From: Chrysopilus asiliformis | Taxonomy: Eukaryota > Arthropoda > Insecta > Diptera > Rhagionidae | Direction: 5' to 3' | Assembly: GCA_964034945.1 (NCBI GenBank) | Contig: OZ035963.1 | Span: forward strand, 36,456,361 to 36,520,360 | Length of the DNA stretch: 64,000 bases | Part shown: positions 57,801 to 64,000 of the stretch, in pieces | Position numbering within the stretch: the first letter of the stretch is position 1 | Layout of the letters: each line of letters begins with the position of its first letter | The notes under the pieces: model-generated | The model's input: the letters and a program-made list of their open reading frames with translations, nothing else | What the model was told of the DNA's origin: nothing | The model's database searches: none | Made by a program: the position numbers and the translations under genes

Positions 57801-60800
57801 GTCAGACATCAGTATTGGGAGTTGCGACACGCGTTCCATTTGTCATTGATCTAACTGAGCATACGTTCAGACTTTTAGATCAACTTTTGGGGATCGTTTG
57901 CGGCCAAGAGGGTCGGCAGACTCCGAATCAAGAAGCTGAATGTATTGCTGTTGCATGCCTGAACTTGCTGCGCCTTCAATTACATGCGTTGATTGCAAAC
58001 AATTATCAGCCTAAGAATATTGGTTTAGCTGAAGGCTCTCGTCTCTTGACAAGCTTAAAATCTCGAATTCTGAATCTCGCTGGTGGTTCGTATGTCTTGA
58101 AAACTATGCAAGAAACTGCCCAATGGGCTCTTCAAGTTGGTTGGAGTGTTTTGTTACCAACGGCATCAGAACGCGCTCAAACGCTGACTTCACTATTGCC
58201 GTCTGAGCCTGGTGCGTCAACATCCGGACATCGATTTATGACAGATTTATTAGTTGGATCCTTGATGGCTGAAGGTGGATTAGAGATTGCATTGAACCAA
58301 GCCATCAATTCGGAATCGGACGATTGTCCCAATCTTGGACATAATTTACCATTATTGCATTTAATTAGTCAACTGCTTCGAAATAACTCTGCCTTAACAC
58401 AGGCTCGCTTGTCTCAATTATTTGTGAATTCAACTAATTTAAAGTCCGAAGAGGAGACGCTTTTTTGTTCGTCATTTCAAACATCACCTAGTTTAGATCT
58501 GTTGCATCGATTTCAAAGACTGCTCTTGTCACACATTCACCAATCGAGAACAGACGATGTTTCCGGTGCTGAAGCCTTGTTGGGCAAATATGTGCAACAT
58601 GCAGTCAGTTTGAGTATAACATCGCTGCAGAAAGCCCATGAGGTGACACTACAGGGGAAAGATGGAGTTGCAGATATTTTAAAATATGACATTTCTGATA
58701 CTTTGCTCTATGAGTTATTAATAGGATTAGTACTTTTACATCGTGACCGACCTAGTATTTTACCAGGATTTGAATGGATTAAGAATTTTGTGCCTTTGCT
58801 GCATGCTCTGGACAATGTCAATCGAATCATTTGCGAGAGTGAAATTCAGGTATTTTCAATAAATGCATGAACTATTGAAGTTTTTAACGTAAAATACTTT
58901 CAGGATTCTGACGATATGGGCTGGCCAGGCATAATTTGTCGTGGTACGCAAAAAGCTTCACCAGTTCAAGAAGAACCACCTTTAATTCGTAAAAATGATC
59001 TCGAAAATCATATAACAGACGGTGGAAAGTGGATAATCATTAATGGATTTGTTTATGATGTGCACGATTATCAGTAAGTATTTATTTTTTTAAATATCAT
59101 CGATCCAAATAGAAATGAAAGTTTTTATTGAAAACCTTTTATAAAAATATATTCTGTTTATCTAGGCGTTAGTACATTCGAAGTTTTAATAGATTTTAAG
59201 ATCATTTACCATATAATAAAAATGTTAGGGTGGTATATTTTTTAAATTTTGGATTTCCCTAGAATATATGTACAACGATGTGGTTTATCGTACCGATCCC
59301 AAAAAAATTGTTAAAATTTTTGTATGTTTGTTCTGTTTGTGGCTCAACCCATTTCGATAAAATTTTGTACACAGGTCAAGTTCTTTGCAGTTTAACGGGT
59401 AGGATACTTTATATTAACTTTCCCCCTCTACTTCAATACCCTCTTCTGATAATTGTGATCAGGGTTCCCACCCCAAAAGTGAAAAGCGGAGTGTTACTGA
59501 TCGAAAAATAGTAGTGTCAGAGGGATTTCAGTAGTGTCAACTTTTTTAACAGTCATTTAGAGTTTTATTGAGACAACACATTTTGTGTGTTACCGTGTAA
59601 TGTTTTATTGCATATCATATCAGTACATTTTTATACCCGTATGAAGAAACCGAAGGGTATATTAACTTTGCTATACCGTTTGTAATGCCAAGATCCCGTT
59701 ATCACACACAACAATGAATTACACCAGTGTGTTTAGAATGATAAAAAAAAATGAATTTTGAATGTCCGCCCGTCCGTACGTGCGGGCGCACGGATTGAGC
59801 TAGAGACTTAAAATTTTGCGCAGATTGGTTTTTCGTAAAATGCAAGGCTAAGTTCGTTAATGGGCAAAAATGGACTATTAGAACGAAAACGTTTTTTGTG
59901 AATATCTGAAAAACGGTGCATCTTATCAAAAAAGTGCAAGAACAAAAGTTTTTAGGATATGATTATACATAAAACTCCCATACATCAAAATCCGATTGGA
60001 ATAAATTTAAAAAAAAATCTTATTGAAAAGTTTGCCTTCAAAGTGGAATTTTAATACAACTCTTCGCCGTCCACTTAAATCACCATACGGGGTTTCAATA
60101 ATTGCCAGATTGGCAATTATAGCTTTTGTTATGTTTATTAACTAAGTTGCGAGTGAGTTTTTAGATAAAAATGTTTGGATGCACAAAAGAACATTTCAAC
60201 ATTGAGTAATAAAGTTCACAGCAATTTTTTTTTTCCAAAAATTTACAGTCAATAATAGTACAAAAGTGAAAAAGCTTCAAAAACTCGATTATGTGGGTTG
60301 GTTCACTCTAGCTTTTAACGCCCTTTTGTTCAAGAATTGAGTGCGTTTAATCAGTCACTTTTTCATAGGGAATGCCTAAAATATTTAAATATTTTAGATA
60401 AAGAGTCTGAATGATTACATATTACATATTTTTTAATTTTCCCCAGATAAATGTAATTTTCAAATCTAGAAATTAACTTTCTTTGTAGCACGTTTTTTAT
60501 ATGGCGAAAAAGGTAGTGTTTTGAGTTTTTCAGTAGTGTAAGTAGTGTTAGGTCAAATTATGTCGAAATAGTAGTGTAAAACTACGATAGTAGTGTAAAC
60601 GGGATCCCTGATTGTGATTCGGTTTTCTGTATTGTATAAAGCAGTGCTCCGCAACCAGTGTGCCGCGGCACACTGGTGTGCCGGGAAATGATATTAGGTG
60701 TGCCGCGGTAAACATTTCAAATAGCTATTTAATAATTCTTTCAGGATTTTTTTGAATTTTTTTTTTCATCTATATATATAAAATCGTTTAACCTGACTGA

Positions 60801-63800
60801 GTGACTGACTGACTCATCAACGCCCAGCCTAAACCCCTGAAGCTAGACACTTGAAACATTCACAGTATGTCCCAACCATTACGTAGGCGCTCACTAATGC
60901 GGGGTTTTCCGAAATTTTACCCCTAAGGGGGTGAACGGGGGGTAAAGGGGGTTTGGGTGTTTTTAAACCGTGATTTTCGCCATTAATCCTGCTCAATAGG
61001 CTGAAAAGTTTCACTCGGGGGCTTTCGGGGTCGCTGATCACGAATTTTAAAATTCGGAACGGGAGGTTCTGAAGATATAACGATTTTTTCCAATAGTTTT
61101 TAAGCTATTTCTGGGTTTTTTGTGCAAAAAACTTTTTTAAAAAAACTTTAGCCCGGCAACGACGGGTATGCAAGCTATTATAAATATTTTATACACAATT
61201 TTTTTATATTTTCTTTTGTGGTGTGCCCCGGATTTCCAGAGACAAAATTGGTGTGCCGTATACAAAAAAAGGTTGCGGAGCACTGGTATAAAGGTCCATC
61301 TCGCAGATAAAAATATACCATTAAACATTTTTCTTTCCCCTCTGCCCGTCAACTCCTTCCCCTGACATCGCATAAATATGTTGGTGGTACCTACCCTTGT
61401 GATTTGCGTTGAATCCCATTGACGCTAAATATCCGCGAATCCACATTTTCCCGGGATATCTTCATGCCCCCATTCCGTCATTTCAGTGCGCGCTCGGTCT
61501 TAGAACGCTCAAGGGATTTTGATTGGGTTTTACCAATTAGGCTCGACAAGCCTTTTACTTTCCACTTAAATCTACCCACCCTTACCCCTGTAACCCCCCT
61601 CTTGCTATCTCCTGAACCGCCGAAGTGATTTCCATAAGATTATTACGAATATATAGGTAGTTTTAGCACGTGGTCGATGGGATGTGAAAGCCGAGGGTCG
61701 ACGTGGACAGGGGGTACTCGATATATGGATTAAGGTTGCAATCTAATGTCAAAATTTTGAATTTTTTACCCAATGGTTCTGTTTTGTCAAGTCCATACGA
61801 TCAACCAAAAAAGCTTTGACCGTAAATCATCTACACGTTGACGGTTGTCCTGGTATCCACACGGCATCAGATAGTAATGAAAAATACAATGTTGGCGGTC
61901 AATCGATGGCGGTTGATAGATTAGTTGTATTTAATCAATGTCCTAATGAAAGATTTCGTTGGTGGTCAACTTGTTTTCACTATTTTGGTGTAAAGCGAAA
62001 ATTTGGCTTAAGCATAAAGCAATTTTCTCAAAAGTAGGAAAAAAAGTGATTTCTAGATCTTCTAAAATGTATTTAAAATATTTTGTTCTCGCAACGTCGA
62101 GTCCACATTTTAGTATTTATTACGTTAAATTGGCTTTGATTAAAGTAAATTATTATTTGTATTTAGAAGTGATAATCAAGCAACAAACGAAGTAATTCAG
62201 AACGGTATCGGAAAGGACTTGACTGTAGATTTGAATACACCAACACATAGAAATGCTTTGGAATATATAGCAATGCACATGAAGATAGGGAAATATGGTC
62301 CAGATAGCTGCGAAGAAAAGGTTTGTATTTTCTGCAATTTACAAGAGGAAAAAAATTCTACGTAATGGTAATTTTCAGACTTACAGCCACCAAAGTAAAG
62401 TTCTGACGCATTTCAATTCGGAACGTACACTTTCATATTTGTTGGGGCTTCGGGCCGGTGTCCTTCAAACGGGGCCAGTTCTTCAACCAGCTGAACTTCA
62501 ATGTCGCAATCTTTTACGTTCACAAATCCTCAGTGGCGGCTTACAAATGTTGCAACCGTCAAATCCTTTCGATGAGGAGAAAGGGGAAGCTCGTAGTAGT
62601 GCATCCACAGCCGGCAGTACACCAACTGAACCATCAAATTTGATGCCAACGTGCGAAGTTCCGGAGCAGATCACTTGGCCTTTGACACTAATTACTCAGC
62701 GTGTCGAATCACTTCTATCCGGTTTAGGTGAAGCTCGTATAACAGATCCACTAGTCTCAGCATGGATATCAGTTTCTGAAAGATACTGCAAAGAAAATAA
62801 TTTGATTTGGCATCAGGAGTTTTCAATGGAACATCCCGTGCAGGAGTTAGAACGTTTACTGGCCGCAGCTCTCATACGCCATCAGGGTCTTGGGCCGCTT
62901 ACTCTTGCCGTCCTTGACAGAGAGTTAAGTGCCGTAAGTGAGAAGCCGCCAAAGCAAGTAGCCGAAATAATACGAATAGTTTATCAAACAAAATGGGCTC
63001 TTATTAAAATGCGACAACAGTTAAATCGGAGCTATAAAGAGGTTTGTGCTCCAATGTTAGAACGTCTTAGATTTTTATTATATGAAGTCCGTCCAGCAAT
63101 TAGTCTTGAACAATCTGGTCTTAGACGGCTTTGTATTCTGCACAAGTTGCCTCGTTTCAAGAGTTTAGTGAAGAAAATCATAGCTGAGATTCGTATAGCA
63201 AAGAAACAATTGGCGTGTGCTAAACCAGAAGATATACTCAATGTGACGATTCAGAGTCAAAATGCCGCCGCTCAAAAGAATTTATCACAGGAGAATCTTA
63301 GTAAAAATGTATCTTGTGAAAATCTAGCGTGTCAGAAATCTGTGAGAATGTCTAGTCTAGAAAATTTAACTGGTGGAAATAATTCACCAAATCATTCCGA
63401 TAAAAGAAATATTTCAAATGAGAATCTCCTAGAGATTGGATCAGGTGATAGTAATTTTGTGACAGAGAAACGTCCGCCCACCGTTGATGGTGTAAAAACG
63501 CCCACCAATGATTTAGATTTTAATGAGAAGCAAAAGGAGGCTGAACAATTTATAAATGATGTTATATTAAAATTAAGCGAGAAATGCTATCAAACATGTG
63601 ATGCTGGCGTGCTATGTACAAAAATTATGTCGCAAATAATTGATTTCGTCATGCAGGAAGTGTGTGATGTTGAAACACTTCGACGTGCAATGTATTGTCA
63701 AGTACAACGATATAAAATTCGTAAGCAAGGATTAGAAATGTTTGGTGAACTCTTAAAAATCAGTGGATTACTTGATTCGGTGCAATACAATATGTTAAGT

Positions 63801-64000
63801 GGATATTTAGGTTTACATTTGAGTCGAACAAGGCAGAATTTTCGTAACATCTTGGAAGATTTGAATATGGTCACTGCATTCCAAAAAGCAAATATAATAT
63901 TGTTACATTCAAAGGTCTTAGAATGGGCAATTACCGAATTACAAAAACTGGTTAATCAAGAACAGATATCGGTTAAACCGAAGTTTCACGGTGGTAAGGA
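51893..64000 (+). CDS. HERC2: HERC2 giant E3 ubiquitin ligase, 5' part
   Basis: Exons: 51893-52298, 52360-53170, 56509-58849, 58904-59073, 62167-62320, 62379 to beyond 64000 (a GTGGTAAGG donor may lie at 63994). Phases agree; about 1834 codons of a protein that is ~4800 aa in human. Conserved HERC2 blocks: [20 protein letters not shown] and [20 protein letters not shown] (N-terminal helical region); the first RCC1-like propeller about 470-840 ([61 protein letters not shown]); a cytochrome-b5-like domain about 1205-1285 ([18 protein letters not shown]) without the heme HPGG motif; then [17 protein letters not shown]. The catalytic HECT domain lies outside the window. HERC2 ubiquitinates proteins in DNA repair, centrosome and iron-regulated pathways. 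The ATG context CAACAATGG is good. Residues 71-98 form a Cys-rich knot (8 Cys) that human HERC2 lacks as I recall it. Introns of 3.3 and 3.1 kb contain transposons. Confidence 0.96.
53834..54515. mobile_element. pogo/Tigger-like MITE in HERC2 intron 2
   Basis: CAGTACGTCCTCGGTAATCG at the left and (right, reverse complement) CAGTACGTACTCAGTTTACG, flanked by TA (53832-53833, 54516-54517). Inner ends contain GTTGCATTAACCGAGG and GTTGCGCAAATCGAGG. 682 bp, non-coding. Confidence 0.75.
54516..56508. other. rest of HERC2 intron 2, degenerate repeats
   Basis: About 54640-55200 looks like a retroelement 3' region (CTGTCTGTCGGTCTGTCCGT, then CGACTTGAAATTTTTTGTGA). About 55260-55540 has three diverged units with AATGCTAGTTT/AATGCCAGTTT, GATATTTGCGTTATC and ACCCCGAAAACCCC, shared with 16240 and 39900. 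Downstream to 56508 nothing is recognised. Confidence 0.45.
59634..60140. mobile_element. repeat A copy in HERC2 intron 4
   Basis: TATACCCGTATGAAGAAACC at one end, the usual CCAAGATCCCGTTATCACAC, GTCCGCCCGTCCGTACG, GAATATCTGAAAAACGGTGC and GCCAGATTGGCAATTATAGC, ending TTTTGTTATGTTTA. Only one end has the long terminal block. Confidence 0.8.
60642..61285. mobile_element. hAT-like element 3, TSD GTATAAAG
   Basis: TIRs CAGTGCTCCGCAACC and its exact reverse complement GGTTGCGGAGCACTG, with a perfect 8-bp duplication GTATAAAG (60634-60641, 61286-61293). GTGTGCCG words recur near both ends. Same family as 47709-48399. A Helitron is nested inside, so the original was only ~235 bp. Confidence 0.92.
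60769..61177 (+). mobile_element. non-autonomous Helitron nested in hAT-like element 3
   Basis: Starts TCTATATATATAAAATCG followed by a GACTGAGTGACTGACTGACT run. It ends with the hairpin CCCGGCAACGACGGG and AAGCTAT, a variant of the CTAG terminus of 21025-21478, inserted between A and T. No coding capacity. Confidence 0.85.
61286..62166. other. 3' part of HERC2 intron 4
   Basis: Mostly unremarkable. An open frame at about 61798-62034 on the plus strand reads [20 protein letters not shown] and later [17 protein letters not shown] do not recognise it and it is not needed for the HERC2 reading frame. Confidence 0.3.

Noticed and set aside
61798..62034. Open frame with [15 protein letters not shown] and FRWWSTCF as an extra HERC2 exon
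   Set aside because: HERC2 exons 4 and 5 join in frame without it and align with the human b5-like region with no gap; the open frame has no paired splice sites I trust.
34122..64000. Functional clustering of mael, polyubiquitin, GCP6 and HERC2 as a system
   Set aside because: They are independent eukaryotic genes with separate promoters and both orientations; nothing in the sequence links them beyond proximity.

Overview
The window is nuclear DNA from an insect, most likely a dipteran; I cannot name the species. It is AT-rich, with introns of about 46-64 bp beside multi-kilobase introns full of transposons. Its genes resemble Drosophila maelstrom, polyubiquitin, Grip163 and HERC2. I traced splice junctions by eye using reading frame, GT/AG sites and remembered homologue sequence; none has been tested against transcripts.

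Layout. 1-1000: one probable internal exon of an unidentified minus-strand gene. 1000-12600: non-genic, with stacked terminal-inverted-repeat (TIR) elements, hairpins, a 122-bp minisatellite and one transposon carrying a small Myb/SANT-like gene. 12880-24368 (+): maelstrom in six exons; its 9.8-kb third intron holds an apparently intact mariner and a Helitron. 24369-29650: more nested elements. 29967-32390 (+): a polyubiquitin gene with a TATA box, a 5'UTR intron and eight ubiquitin units. 34122-44070 (-): gamma-tubulin complex component 6 (Grip163/TUBGCP6) in ten exons. 44100-51800: intergenic nested piggyBac-like, hAT-like and other elements. 51893-64000 (+): the first ~1834 codons of HERC2 in six exons; the gene runs off the right edge.

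The four genes are ordinary eukaryotic genes without an operon-like relation. Maelstrom acts in piRNA-guided transposon silencing; polyubiquitin supplies ubiquitin, which HERC2 conjugates; GCP6 belongs to the gamma-tubulin ring complex. Their adjacency looks coincidental.

The most striking content is the density and nesting of short DNA transposons. Many have target-site duplications readable directly: TA for mariner, pogo-like and several MITEs, TTAA for piggyBac-like MITEs, and perfect 8-bp duplications for three hAT-like elements. I did not find evidence of a wholly new biological system. The best second-look items are the intact mariner lying antisense inside maelstrom, the TTAA-nested palindrome, the chimeric hAT/MITE stacks, a Cys-rich insertion in HERC2, and several unassigned coding-like segments.
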